Assembly (NCBI RefSeq): GCF_000023445.1
Contig: NC_012881.1
Location: 2,113,501 to 2,177,500 of the forward strand
DNA from: Maridesulfovibrio salexigens DSM 2638
GTDB lineage: Bacteria > Desulfobacterota > Desulfovibrionia > Desulfovibrionales > Desulfovibrionaceae
Reading direction: 5' to 3'
Length of the DNA: 64,000 bases
Shown here: piece by piece, positions 1 to 8,228 of the stretch
Layout: every line of letters starts with the position of its first letter
Position numbering within the stretch: the stretch's first letter is position 1
Position numbers and translations under genes: made by a program
Notes under the pieces: model-generated
Database searches by the model: none
The model's input: only the letters and a program-made list of their open reading frames with translations
What the model was told of the DNA's origin: nothing

Positions 1-871
1 CTCGCGGGTAATGCTTGGCCTTTGCATGCGAAAAAAGAGAAGTGATAGTACGGTCGGATTGCCCCAGAACGCGGACCATGAACTTTTCTCCCATCCGGTG
101 CAGGCGGCGGGCAAAAAGGGCAGAAGAGGTGCGGCGTTCCGAAACAATGGGAAATCCGTGCAACTCCATAAGGAAAGTGTAAACAAATAAACGATTGTAT
201 TCGTAGAGCAGGTTGTCACCCGGCTTGAATTTACCGATTCTGATGCCGAACCGTTTTAGTTCGTTATCGAGATCGGACGGGAATGAGCCGAATACTCCGG
301 CGAGATAAAACTTACCGGTATTATCCTGAGCCATAACCTGGGCTCTTTCGATTTCAAGCAGATGCGGAAGAATTCTATCGTAATTTTCAATGGCAGAGAT
401 ATCAATATTGCCGAATTCGCTGAGAAATTCTTTATGGGAACGTTTGGGCAGCCTGCTTTCAAAAGTTTCGATGTTCGCTTTAAGAATTGACTCAAAAAGC
501 GGACATGCAGCTTCCGTTGTAGAATCATCCAAAAGTCGTGGACTGTGCAGGATATCGAACTGGAAAATTTCCTGAAAAAAATTCAGGGGACGTTCAAGGG
601 CGACCATGCTGAAACCGGGAAGTTTCTTATATTCGTACAGGTCTACCTCAAAAGAGGGCAGCAACTCGCGGTCGTCAACCAGAGGATATTGGTTGCGGTT
701 TTCAAAGTAAGGACGGAGCAGGCAATTCTTAATGTGGACATGGTCAAGATGCAGCCGTAACCCATCCAAAGACCTCATATCGTAAATATCCTGAGGATTT
801 ACGGTGTCCGTGTCACAGGCTTCCCCTGTATATTTGGAAAAGGCTTCCTGCCACATATTAAAACCCTGCAT
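1..871 (-). CDS. Unknown protein, C-terminal part outside the window
   Basis: I do not recognise this protein. The frame is open for 290 codons from an ATG at 871 (opening MQGFNMWQEAF) to the window edge with no stop, so the gene runs leftward out of the window. The visible part is soluble-looking, with no signal peptide or membrane segment, and is rich in acidic and aromatic residues. Composition and codon use look like the neighbouring native genes. No strong Shine-Dalgarno precedes the ATG at 871. A second in-frame ATG five codons later has AGGG upstream and is an alternative start. It is divergent from the Cys-rich gene at 1227. Long open frame makes a real gene very likely; function is unassigned. 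Confidence 0.8.
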   Translation of the reverse strand, partial: MQGFNMWQEAFSKYTGEACDTDTVNPQDIYDMRSLDGLRLHLDHVHIKNCLLRPYFENRNQYPLVDDRELLPSFEVDLYEYKKLPGFSMVALERPLNFFQEIFQFDILHSPRLLDDSTTEAACPLFESILKANIETFESRLPKRSHKEFLSEFGNIDISAIENYDRILPHLLEIERAQVMAQDNTGKFYLAGVFGSFPSDLDNELKRFGIRIGKFKPGDNLLYEYNRLFVYTFLMELHGFPIVSERRTSSALFARRLHRMGEKFMVRVLGQSDRTITSLFSHAKAKHYPR

Positions 872-1226
872 GTTGCTGTAGGATTAAAATGGACATGTCT
901 TTTGGTGTGTTCATCCAGACAATGTCAATTTATATTAATGTATGAGTAGCCCGAACAGCAACTAATTACAACTGAAATTATCTAGAAAAATTGTAGAATT
1001 TAATTTTTCTTTAAAACTGATGCTTTTTTTTGGTTAACACCAATTTTTGAGGTGAAAAAACGGTCGTAGTAGCAAATTCAAACTTTTTGGAGGTGTTTAA
1101 AAAGGACTGTTATTAAAACGGGTATCTGTTGACCGGGAAGGCTCTTTCAAATAAGAATGATACGGATTTGATTATATCATATGATATCTGTCTTTTCTAA
1201 CGATCATAATTTAAGGATGAAAATAT
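872..1226. other. Divergent intergenic region with two small dyads
   Basis: A 355-base AT-rich spacer between two divergent genes, with no convincing coding frame. It holds a dyad TTGGT-TAAC-ACCAA at 1030-1043 lying between T-runs, and a perfect 14-base palindrome ATATCATATGATAT at 1174-1187, about 40 bases before the start of the Cys-rich gene. Both could be regulator sites; neither matches a site I can name. Confidence 0.5.
1174..1187. promoter_or_regulatory. Candidate operator palindrome
   Basis: Perfect inverted repeat ATATCAT/ATGATAT with no spacer, 39 bases upstream of the start codon at 1227. Position and symmetry fit a dimeric regulator, but AT-rich DNA produces short palindromes by chance, so this is only a candidate. 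Confidence 0.25.
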
Positions 1227-1430
1227 ATGAGTTTAGACGGTTGCTCCATTGAAAAAAACAAAATTGACTGTCCCTGCACCTACAGCGGTTGTCCCAGAGC
1301 CGGTGCCTGCTGCGAATGCATTAAATATCACCGCGCCAAAGATCAGCTTCCGGCCTGCTACTTTACACCGGAGCAGGAAAAAACATATAACCGGAGCATT
1401 GAATATTTCATCGAGTGCAGGACAAAATAG
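1227..1430 (+). CDS. Small Cys-rich protein, DUF6485-like
   Basis: A 67-residue protein with a dense cysteine cluster: Cys6, then CPCTYSGC and ACCEC, followed by His34 and Cys44, and a last Cys near the C-terminus. This pattern and the later segment with LPACYF resemble the small DUF6485 family of anaerobes, which probably binds a metal (zinc or Fe-S), although its role is not established. The start ATG follows AAGGATG at a usable distance. It ends four bases before the GAF-domain gene, so the two are probably cotranscribed with mreB downstream. A metal-binding role is inferred only from the cysteine spacing. Confidence 0.75.
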   Translation: MSLDGCSIEKNKIDCPCTYSGCPRAGACCECIKYHRAKDQLPACYFTPEQEKTYNRSIEYFIECRTK

Positions 1431-1433
1431 AGC

Positions 1434-2459
1434 ATGCCTAGAAACGAAATCTTAATTAATATCCTCAGCATCGTCTGTAATGTTTTTGAGGCGCATAGCG
1501 TTGTCCTGTTTCTTCCGGACGGTCAGCATGGCTATTCTCTTTCCACCTATTTCAGCCTTGGCGATGATATTTCCCCCAAGGGAACTCCTTTGCAGAAGAA
1601 GAGTCTGGCCGGGATTGTGATCGGCAAGAATGAGCCTCTTTTTATCAATAATATGGACCGCAAAGGTGCCACTACTATTGGGTATTACGAGAAGCGCGAA
1701 GATTCCAAAGTTAAAGCCTTCATGGGTACACCGCTGGAGCAGTCTCTCGGGGCCATATGTCTTGACAGCAAGCGGACCTATTCATTCAGTACCAAGGACC
1801 TGAAAATTCTTTCCCAGTTCGGTAAGATGATTACTTCCATGCTTTCCTGCATCCGTTCTGTGGACGCAGATGGAAGAAAGAATGAATATTTCATGACTCT
1901 TAAGCTGCTGCACGATTTACGTAAAAGACAGCCTAAATGGAATTCATTTTTAGATAATTTGCTGAATATGACCGCTGGAACAAGTGGGTTTTCTCACTCA
2001 TTCCTTACTGTTATTGATCAGAGAGGGACTTCTTTTTACATGGAAGGTGAAAACAAGCCTATCCTGCATAAAGGAGATTCGAAATCTATGGCTTTTCCCC
2101 TCGGTAGCGGTCTAGTGGGTTGGGTTTATAAAAATAATGAACCTATTTTCATTGAAGAAAATAATCCCGGACAGGCAGCCTCAAGTCTTCTCGGAGCCAG
2201 TGCAAGCACCGTTGATTTCATGAGTATTATCTGTCTTCCCCTTGTTTTTCAGCGCAAGACCCGGGGAGTTCTTGTGCTTGCTAATGAACAACCGAAGCGA
2301 ATTGACGAGGACTTGAAGGATTTCCTGTTTATGGTATCTGAGTATCTTAATCAGTTTCTTGAAAACCTCTTTCTGAAAAGCAAGCTTGCGGAAGCGCGCA
2401 CTGCCTTGCAGAAAGTAACCCCCTCCAAAACCAATCCGGTTTTGATCAACGACAATTAA
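1434..2459 (+). CDS. Double GAF-domain protein
   Basis: A 341-residue soluble protein with two GAF-type sensor domains, roughly residues 5-140 and 155-315. Both show the small-molecule-domain pattern of hydrophobic strands with a shared core near LGAICLDSKR in the first and GVLVLANEQ in the second. There is no kinase, cyclase or DNA-binding output domain, so it probably signals by protein contact or is a stand-alone sensor. It lies 4 bases after the Cys-rich gene and 27 bases before mreB, suggesting a link to cell-shape control, but that is inference from position. Ligand unknown. Confidence 0.8.
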   Translation: MPRNEILINILSIVCNVFEAHSVVLFLPDGQHGYSLSTYFSLGDDISPKGTPLQKKSLAGIVIGKNEPLFINNMDRKGATTIGYYEKREDSKVKAFMGTPLEQSLGAICLDSKRTYSFSTKDLKILSQFGKMITSMLSCIRSVDADGRKNEYFMTLKLLHDLRKRQPKWNSFLDNLLNMTAGTSGFSHSFLTVIDQRGTSFYMEGENKPILHKGDSKSMAFPLGSGLVGWVYKNNEPIFIEENNPGQAASSLLGASASTVDFMSIICLPLVFQRKTRGVLVLANEQPKRIDEDLKDFLFMVSEYLNQFLENLFLKSKLAEARTALQKVTPSKTNPVLINDN

Positions 2460-2486
2460 CCGCTTCATGCACGAGGCCTGATTTAT

Positions 2487-3512
2487 ATGTTGTGGGCTAA
2501 AATAATGAGTTTTTTCGGCAAGGATCTTGCCATGGACCTTGGTACGGCAAATACGCTGCTTTACACCCCGAAGGATGGAATTATCCTTAATGAGCCGTCT
2601 GTCGTTGCCCTTGATGCCCGGGATGAGTCTGTCATCGCCGTGGGTAAAGAAGCCAAGGAATATCTTGGTCGTACTCCTGATAAAATTAAAGCAATCCGTC
2701 CTATGAAAGACGGGGTTATTGCTGATTTTGAAGTAACCAAGAAGATGATCGCTTTCTTTATTAAAAAAGCGATCAAAGGCCGTAATCTGGTTAAGCCTAA
2801 GATCATTATTTGCGTGCCCACCGGAATCACACAGGTTGAAAAAAGGGCGGTTATCGAATCCGGTCAGCAGGCCGGAGCGCGCGAAGTGCGGCTCATCGAA
2901 GAACCAATGGCCGCGGCTATCGGTGCCGGGCTTAACATTCACGAACCGGAAGGTAATATGGTTGTTGATATCGGCGGCGGTACTACCGAAGTTGCTGTTA
3001 TCACCCTTTCTTCCGTGGCTCACAGCCAGTCCGTACGAGTAGCCGGTGACGAGATGAACCTTGCCATCATGCGTTACATGCAGGATGAATTTAAGTTGTT
3101 GGTAGGTGAAAATACTGCGGAAAGAGCCAAAATTCAGATCGGCTCCGCAATTGAACTGCCTGAACCGCTCACCATGACTGTTTCCGGGCGGAACCTGTTG
3201 GACGGTAAACCCAAGTCCATCGAAATCAATGATGCTCAAATCAGAGAAGCGATTGCTGACCCTGTTGCCGCGATTGTCCATTCTGTAAGGGTTGCTCTTG
3301 AAAGCACACAGGCTGAACTTGTGGCTGACATCGCTGATAACGGTTTGCTGCTTGCCGGTGGTGGAGCTCTTCTTAAGGGGCTGGACAGGTTGATAAGCCG
3401 CGAAAGTTCGCTCAAAGTAATTATTGATGATGATCCGCTGACCACCGTTGTACGTGGAACAGGCTTAAGTCTCCAGAAAGATAAAGGCTTTGAAAAAGTT
3501 TATATTAATTAA
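2487..3512 (+). CDS. mreB: Rod shape-determining protein MreB
   Basis: Bacterial actin homologue that forms membrane-associated filaments guiding lateral peptidoglycan synthesis. The actin-fold nucleotide motifs are present: DLGTANT near the N-terminus (phosphate 1), VVDIGGGTTEVAVI around residues 155-168 (phosphate 2), and LAGGGALLKGLD near residue 290 (adenosine). Length of 341 residues is normal for MreB. The start could be ATG 2487 or ATG 2505 (MSFFGKD), and neither has a strong ribosome site. No mreC or mreD follows; instead an inositol monophosphatase gene begins four bases after the stop. A RodZ-like gene, the usual MreB partner, lies far away at 58 kb. Confidence 0.97.
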   Translation: MLWAKIMSFFGKDLAMDLGTANTLLYTPKDGIILNEPSVVALDARDESVIAVGKEAKEYLGRTPDKIKAIRPMKDGVIADFEVTKKMIAFFIKKAIKGRNLVKPKIIICVPTGITQVEKRAVIESGQQAGAREVRLIEEPMAAAIGAGLNIHEPEGNMVVDIGGGTTEVAVITLSSVAHSQSVRVAGDEMNLAIMRYMQDEFKLLVGENTAERAKIQIGSAIELPEPLTMTVSGRNLLDGKPKSIEINDAQIREAIADPVAAIVHSVRVALESTQAELVADIADNGLLLAGGGALLKGLDRLISRESSLKVIIDDDPLTTVVRGTGLSLQKDKGFEKVYIN

Positions 3513-3515
3513 AAT

Positions 3516-4289
3516 ATGCAATCACTACTTGAAAAAGCTACTGCGGCTGTCCTTGAGGCCGGTGAAATAATCAAGGAAAGTTACAATAAACCTAAGAAAA
3601 TAAAGCACAAAGGCCGCATTGATCTCGTAACTGAGACTGATCTGGCGGTTGAAGAATTTCTTAAAGCAAAACTTGCAGAAATATTGCCGGGATCGTCTTT
3701 TCTTGCCGAAGAAACTTCTGGTAATGCTGAGCTGGTTGACCGTACATGGATCATTGATCCTCTGGACGGGACAACCAACTTTGCCCACGGATTGCCTATG
3801 GTTGCTACTTCCGTTGCTCTTTGGAAGGATGATCAGGTGGTGCTCGGCATAGTCAATCTGCCCATATTAAATGAAGTATTTACTGCGGTACGTGGTGGCG
3901 GGTCTTTTATGAACGGTGAACCGATTCATGTTTCGGATTGCGGTTCCCTTGAAGAGTCTCTGATTGCAACCGGTTTCCCTTACGCCATTGAAGAGCATGT
4001 TGATTTCATAACCGAGGCCTTGAGTAGGGTGCTGGTTAATACACAGGGTGTTCGCCGTCCCGGTGCGGCTGCTTTTGATCTCGCTTACACATCCTGCGGA
4101 AGGTATGAGGGGTACTATGAGAACTCCCTCAAGCCTTGGGATATGGCTGCCGGATGGTTGTTGGTGGAGGAAGCCGGAGGACGTGTCACTGAATACGGGC
4201 TTGGTAAATTCAATTTGTATTCACCAATGATTCTGGCCACCAACTCTCACATTCATGAACAGCTAGATGGGCTGATTCAGCCTAAATAA
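3516..4289 (+). CDS. suhB: Inositol monophosphatase family protein
   Basis: A 257-residue member of the Mg-dependent, Li-sensitive phosphatase family. The metal-binding signature is intact: EET near residue 67 followed by WIIDPLDGTTNF around residues 81-92, and the C-terminal KPWDMAAGWLLVEEAGG carrying the last metal ligand Asp. Family members hydrolyse inositol-1-phosphate or related sugar or nucleotide phosphates; in E. coli SuhB also binds the transcription machinery. It starts four bases after mreB, so it is likely its cotranscript. Exact substrate cannot be read from the sequence. Confidence 0.93.
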   Translation: MQSLLEKATAAVLEAGEIIKESYNKPKKIKHKGRIDLVTETDLAVEEFLKAKLAEILPGSSFLAEETSGNAELVDRTWIIDPLDGTTNFAHGLPMVATSVALWKDDQVVLGIVNLPILNEVFTAVRGGGSFMNGEPIHVSDCGSLEESLIATGFPYAIEEHVDFITEALSRVLVNTQGVRRPGAAAFDLAYTSCGRYEGYYENSLKPWDMAAGWLLVEEAGGRVTEYGLGKFNLYSPMILATNSHIHEQLDGLIQPK

Positions 4290-4291
4290 GC

Positions 4292-4852
4292 TTATTTGAA
4301 TTTGAAGAGCAGATTCCGGTCATTAAGGAAGACAAGAGATGGCACCAGCAGTTCGCGATATTCACGAATCAACCAGTCCAGTTCACTTTCAGAATAAAAA
4401 TAGCCGGAATCAGCGTCTTCTGTCATTAACTCCGGAGCTGTGTTCAGTTTATCCAATACGAAAAGTGAAATGAATTCATAGCCGGTTTCGGATGAAGCTT
4501 CGATATCTTCGATCAACTTCAGGCTGGAACTGCGAATTCGAAGTGTGTTTTCAAGTTCACGCAATGCCGCTTTTTCATTAGATTCACCGGTATAAACGTG
4601 TCCGCTTACGGAAACATCCCAACGGCCAGCATACAGTTTTTGTTGCGGGCTTCTTTTTTGAAGAAAAAGTTTTCCTTCATTGTCATAGACAAGTATAATC
4701 ACCGAGCGATGCCGTAATGACTGACGGTGGACTTCATTGATATCCATACTTGTTAAAGGACGGTTGTTCTGGTCGACAACTTCAATCTGAACGGGGTTTT
4801 TTTTCACTTTTAAACAAATTCTTTTCGTTTTTGAACACAGACGTTCTTTCAA
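4292..4852 (-). CDS. Nudix-fold protein with degenerate Nudix box
   Basis: A 186-residue protein (TTG start) that resembles the isopentenyl-diphosphate-isomerase-like Nudix subgroup: FLQKRSPQQKLYAGRWDVSVSGH leads into the box. The box keeps Gly84, Glu90, Arg98 and Glu99 (numbering from TTG), but the two Mg-binding glutamates and the glycine of REUxEExGU are replaced by Asn102, Thr103 and Arg105. Catalysis by the usual mechanism is therefore doubtful. The only upstream ATG is followed at once by a stop. A GTG at 4807 giving a 171-residue product is an alternative start. The gene is convergent with the phosphatase and divergent from rimI. Confidence 0.8.
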   Translation of the reverse strand: MKERLCSKTKRICLKVKKNPVQIEVVDQNNRPLTSMDINEVHRQSLRHRSVIILVYDNEGKLFLQKRSPQQKLYAGRWDVSVSGHVYTGESNEKAALRELENTLRIRSSSLKLIEDIEASSETGYEFISLFVLDKLNTAPELMTEDADSGYFYSESELDWLIREYRELLVPSLVFLNDRNLLFKFK

Positions 4853-4938
4853 TTCATGGAAATTGCGTGTATGAGGTTCATATTGACTTAGTTTGTGAAC
4901 TCACACTTTCCACCCATGCACAGGTAGATAACCTATTT

Positions 4939-5403
4939 ATGAAAAGCGCGGAAGTCATCTCTGGTATTCAAAAAATTTTCGATCTCGGTCCGGAACATCT
5001 CAGCCAGCTCAGGGCTCTTGAGTCTCTGTGTTTCGAATACTACTGGACCGAAGAACAGTTCCGTCTGGGACTGGAAAAAAAAGCATTCTTTGTGCTCGGA
5101 TACGAGGAGCAGGGGATGCTGGTGGGGTATCTGGCCTATTCAGTTGTGCTGGATGAAATGGAAGTTCTCAATTTGGGAGTCCACCCTGAGTTCAGAAGAA
5201 AGGGAATTGGCAGGGCACTGATGCTGGATCTTATGCAAAGGTGCCGGGAGATGAATGTGAAAAGAGGGCTTCTGGATGTTAAGGAATCCAATGCTCCTGC
5301 CATTGGGCTGTATGAAAGCCTCGGGTTTGTTCAGGTAGGAGTCAGGAAGAATTACTATCCGGATACAAGGGAAGACGCCCTCCTGTATGACTTGGATTTT
5401 TAG
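4939..5403 (+). CDS. rimI: Ribosomal-protein-alanine N-acetyltransferase
   Basis: A 154-residue GNAT acetyltransferase. The acetyl-CoA loop is EFRRKGIGRALM after the strand VLNLGVHP, and the C-terminal pattern NAPAIGLYESLGF is typical of RimI, which acetylates the N-terminus of ribosomal protein S18. The frame is open further upstream to about 4750, but that part overlaps the opposite Nudix gene and does not look like RimI; ATG 4939 puts the GNAT fold at the usual place. It lies 36 bases before pgk on the same strand. Assignment as RimI rather than another GNAT rests on the motif spacing and size. Confidence 0.85.
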   Translation: MKSAEVISGIQKIFDLGPEHLSQLRALESLCFEYYWTEEQFRLGLEKKAFFVLGYEEQGMLVGYLAYSVVLDEMEVLNLGVHPEFRRKGIGRALMLDLMQRCREMNVKRGLLDVKESNAPAIGLYESLGFVQVGVRKNYYPDTREDALLYDLDF

Positions 5404-5439
5404 TCAGTAAACTCAAACCGATTTAACCACGGAGTGATC

Positions 5440-6630
5440 ATGCGCTTCATTGACCAACTTGATATTGCAGGAAAAAAACTGCTGATGAGAGTTGATTTCA
5501 ACGTCCCCCTGGATGGAGAAACCATCACTGACGACAACCGCATCAAAGCCGCTGTCCCTACCTTTAAATATGCACTTGAAAAGGGCGCTTCGGTTATCGT
5601 TATGGCCCACTTGGGCAAACCCAAAGGCAAAAGGGTAGATTCCCTGAGCCTTGCTCCCGCTGCCAAGCGTCTTGGCGAATACCTCGGAATGGAAGTTCCC
5701 CTTGCTCCTGATTGCATCGGTTCTGAGGTTGAAAAAATGGCTGCCGAGCTGAAGCCCGGTCAGGTCATGATGCTTGAAAACCTGCGTTTTCATGCTGAAG
5801 AACAGGCTAAGACTCCCGAAGAACGCGGCGATTTCGGCAAACAACTCGCTGCCCTTGCTGATATTTATGTAAATGACGCATTCGGCGTAGCGCATCGTGC
5901 TAACGCTTCTGTCGTTGATGTTCCTTATGCTGCAAAAGAATGCTGCGCCGGCTTCCTGCTCAAACTGGAATGGGAATACCTCGGTGAAGCACTTAAAAAT
6001 GCTCGTAAGCCCTACATCGCGGTTTCCGGCGGTGCCAAGGTTTCCTCCAAGCTCGGTATCCTCAACAATTTGATTGGTAAAGTTGATGATTTCATCATCG
6101 GCGGAGCAATGGCCAATACCTTCCTGCTCGCACAGGGCAAGGCTGTTGGAAAATCCCTTGTTGAAGAATCCCTCGTGGATACCGCTAAAGAAATCATGGA
6201 TAAAGCTGCTTCCTCCGGTACTACCTTGCACCTGCCCACCGACTTTATCTGGGGCAAGGACATCGAGACCGCACAGGGTGTTTGCGACGGTGATTCCGTT
6301 CCCGAAGACGGCATGCTGCTCGATATCGGTCCTGAGTCTGCCAAGAAGTTCTGTGAAGTAATTGAAAGGTCCAAGACTATCGTCTGGAATGGTCCCATGG
6401 GTCTATTCGAGAAAGAACCTTTCGCACAGGGTTCCCTTAAGGTCTGCGAAGTTATGGCTAACCTTGATGACGCTACAACCATCGTTGGCGGCGGCGATAC
6501 CGATGCTGTTGTGCATCAGGCCAAGCTTGAAGATAAATTTACTTTTATTTCCACTGGTGGCGGCTCCTTCCTCGAGTTTCTCGAAGGCAAAGAACTTCCC
6601 GCATTTAAAGCACTTAAGGAGAACAGCTAA
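5440..6630 (+). CDS. pgk: Phosphoglycerate kinase
   Basis: Transfers phosphate between 1,3-bisphosphoglycerate and ADP in glycolysis and gluconeogenesis; cytoplasmic. The 396-residue length is typical. Visible signatures are MRVDFNVPL near the N-terminus (substrate binding), ENLRFHAEE around residue 110, SGGAKVSSKLGIL around residue 195, and GGGDTDAV with STGGGSFLEFLEG at the C-terminus (nucleotide binding). ATG 5440 is chosen over GTG 5434 because GGAG at 5431-5434 is then correctly spaced. Its stop codon shares one base with the tpiA start, so the two are translationally coupled. Confidence 0.98.
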   Translation: MRFIDQLDIAGKKLLMRVDFNVPLDGETITDDNRIKAAVPTFKYALEKGASVIVMAHLGKPKGKRVDSLSLAPAAKRLGEYLGMEVPLAPDCIGSEVEKMAAELKPGQVMMLENLRFHAEEQAKTPEERGDFGKQLAALADIYVNDAFGVAHRANASVVDVPYAAKECCAGFLLKLEWEYLGEALKNARKPYIAVSGGAKVSSKLGILNNLIGKVDDFIIGGAMANTFLLAQGKAVGKSLVEESLVDTAKEIMDKAASSGTTLHLPTDFIWGKDIETAQGVCDGDSVPEDGMLLDIGPESAKKFCEVIERSKTIVWNGPMGLFEKEPFAQGSLKVCEVMANLDDATTIVGGGDTDAVVHQAKLEDKFTFISTGGGSFLEFLEGKELPAFKALKENS

Positions 6631-7385
6631 TGAAAAAATTAATGGCAGCCAACTGGAAGATGTACAAAACTCGCGCTGAAGCTAAAGCAACAGCTGAGGA
6701 TCTGCTTACAAAAATCGAAGGCAAGCTTCCTGCTGACCGTGAAGTTGTTATCGCAGCTCCCTACACCGCTCTGGAAACCGTAGGTTCCGTGCTGGCAGGA
6801 AATGCTGATTGTCATCTTTCCGCTGAAAACCTTTATCCTAAGGCTGAAGGCGCATTCACCGGTGAGATCTCTCCTGCTATGCTTAAGGATGTTGGCTGTG
6901 TATATTCACTGGCTGGACACTCCGAACGCCGCGCAATAATTGGTGAAACTGATGAGCTGGTAGGTGATAAGGTTGCTTTCGGTCTTGAGAACGGATTGTC
7001 TATGATCTTGTGCATCGGTGAAACTATTGATGAAAGAAAAGCCGGGGAAGTACAGAAGGTTATTGACGAACAGCTCGAAGCTGGTTTAAAGAATGTAGCT
7101 TCCGACTTCGCTCCCGAAACCGTTGTTGTTGCTTATGAGCCCGTTTGGGCCATCGGCACCGGTGAAGTGGCCGGCGAAGGCGAAATCGTTGAAGCTCACG
7201 GTTTTGTTAGAGAAAAGCTGAAAAAACTTTTCCCTGAAAAAGCCAATGAAATCCGCATCTTGTACGGCGGAAGCGTTAAACCTGCCAACTGCGCACAGAT
7301 CATTGCACTTGACAATGTGGACGGTGTCTTGGTAGGAGGCGCGAGCTTGGACGCGGAAAGTTTCAGCCAGATCGCACTGGCTTAA
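6630..7385 (+). CDS. tpiA: Triosephosphate isomerase
   Basis: Interconverts dihydroxyacetone phosphate and glyceraldehyde 3-phosphate. The TIM-barrel active site is complete: AANWKMYK with the catalytic Lys near residue 11, SLAGHSERR with the electrophilic His near residue 94, and VVAYEPVWAIGTG with the catalytic Glu, followed by ILYGGSVKPAN and GVLVGGASL for phosphate binding. Length of 251 residues is normal. It overlaps pgk by one base and is followed by secG, an arrangement seen in many Proteobacteria. Confidence 0.98.
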   Translation: MKKLMAANWKMYKTRAEAKATAEDLLTKIEGKLPADREVVIAAPYTALETVGSVLAGNADCHLSAENLYPKAEGAFTGEISPAMLKDVGCVYSLAGHSERRAIIGETDELVGDKVAFGLENGLSMILCIGETIDERKAGEVQKVIDEQLEAGLKNVASDFAPETVVVAYEPVWAIGTGEVAGEGEIVEAHGFVREKLKKLFPEKANEIRILYGGSVKPANCAQIIALDNVDGVLVGGASLDAESFSQIALA

Positions 7386-7428
7386 ATATCTGCCTTATTC
7401 CAGGTGAAAAAATAAAGGAAAAAAAGCT

Positions 7429-7767
7429 TTGCAAACGCTCGTAATTACTGTACACATTATCGCCTGCGTCTTCCTGATCATTTTCGTTCTTTTACAGAGC
7501 GGTAAAGAAGACATGGGCGTAATCTTCGGCGGAGGAAGTGGATCTGTTTTCGGTAGCACCGGAGCAGGTGGAGTTCTCGTAAAGATCACTGCATTTCTGG
7601 CAGCAATCTTCCTGGTAACTTCTCTCTCTTACAACTACCTCTCCGGCAACAGGATTGCTGATGAGTCCGTCATGCTGAAAGGTGACACCATCATCACTCC
7701 TGAAGTAGAAAAGCCTGCTGTCACTTTTGAAGAGCCCGCAAAGGCTCCTGCAGAAGCGACCAAATAG
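7429..7767 (+). CDS. secG: Preprotein translocase subunit SecG
   Basis: Small subunit of the SecYEG inner-membrane channel. It has two membrane segments (about residues 3-21 and 52-72) flanking the conserved loop LLQSGKEDMG and the glycine-rich FGGGSGSVFGSTG, which mark SecG. The C-terminal tail is proline- and alanine-rich, ending PAKAPAEATK. The start is TTG at 7429, supported by AAGGA ten bases upstream; no ATG serves this frame. The next gene is tRNA-Leu(GAG), the same order as secG-leuU in E. coli. Confidence 0.95.
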   Translation: MQTLVITVHIIACVFLIIFVLLQSGKEDMGVIFGGGSGSVFGSTGAGGVLVKITAFLAAIFLVTSLSYNYLSGNRIADESVMLKGDTIITPEVEKPAVTFEEPAKAPAEATK

Positions 7768-7823
7768 TAAGTTTTTAAAAACTTCACTGAAGTTCTTTAA
7801 AATATATAGCTCGTAGTTTCAGA

Positions 7824-7910
7824 GCCGAGGTGGTGGAATTGGTAGACACGCTGTCTTGAGGGGGCAGTGGAAGAGATTCCGTGGGGGTTCGAATCCCCCC
7901 CTCGGCACCA
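7824..7910 (+). tRNA. leuU: tRNA-Leu(GAG), copy 1
   Basis: An 87-base tRNA with encoded CCA. The acceptor stem GCCGAGG pairs with CCTCGGC, the discriminator is A, and the T-arm is GGGGG-TTCGAAT-CCCCC. The anticodon arm CTGTC-TTGAGGG-GGCAG places GAG at the anticodon, and the long variable arm is that of tRNA-Leu. It follows secG by 56 bases, matching the E. coli secG-leuU order, so this is taken as the ancestral copy. It lacks the strong terminator and leader promoter seen at copies 2-4 and may be read from the secG operon. Confidence 0.97.
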
Positions 7911-7975
7911 TCTGAAAAGCAGGTGCTTCGAAAGAAAAATCCTAAATATTACGAGCAATTATTTGCAAAAACATC

Positions 7976-8004
7976 TTGCAAATAAATTCAGAGAGCGGTA
8001 TCTA
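7976..8004 (+). promoter_or_regulatory. Sigma-70-like promoter of tRNA-Leu copy 2
   Basis: A -35 box TTGCAA (7976-7981) and a -10 box TATCTA (7999-8004) are separated by exactly 17 bases. The lead-in AAAAACATCTTGC is shared with copies 3 and 4, supporting common descent of the three promoters. Confidence 0.65.
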
Positions 8005-8019
8005 TCTCCTCAACGAGAC

Positions 8020-8030
8020 GCTCTTTGAGC
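8020..8030 (+). other. Leader hairpin before tRNA-Leu copy 2
   Basis: GCTC-TTT-GAGC hairpin between the promoter and the mature tRNA, at the position of the GNRA hairpin of copies 3 and 4 but different in sequence. Confidence 0.4.
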
Positions 8031-8041
8031 ATACACCTCGG

Positions 8042-8128
8042 GCCGAGGTGGTGGAATTGGTAGACACGCTGTCTTGAGGGGGCAGTGGAAGAGATTCCGT
8101 GGGGGTTCGAATCCCCCCCTCGGCACCA
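8042..8128 (+). tRNA. tRNA-Leu(GAG), copy 2
   Basis: By eye identical to copy 1 over all 87 bases, including the encoded CCA and the GAG anticodon. It starts 132 bases after copy 1 ends, has its own promoter, and is followed within about ten bases by a strong terminator. An exact extra copy of a tRNA reading CUC/CUU codons is unusual, because the wobble G of one gene normally suffices. Confidence 0.97.
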
Positions 8129-8138
8129 CGCAATTAAG

Positions 8139-8172
8139 AAAGGGTTGAAGCGAAAGCTTCAGCCCTTTTTTG
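8139..8172 (+). terminator. Terminator of tRNA-Leu copy 2
   Basis: Stem AAGGGTTGAAGC / GCTTCAGCCCTT closed by a GAAA tetraloop and followed by TTTTTT. Flanking ACGCA and TGCGT can extend the pairing. The same hairpin follows copies 3 and 4. Confidence 0.9.
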
Positions 8173-8228
8173 CGTTTATAAAATCGAAGATGCTACTTCT
8201 CCATTCCATTATAGCTAGAGGGCACATC

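Noticed and set aside
2181-3281. Long minus-strand frame of about 366 codons
   Set aside because: Antisense to mreB and the GAF gene, with protein composition typical of a reversed coding strand.
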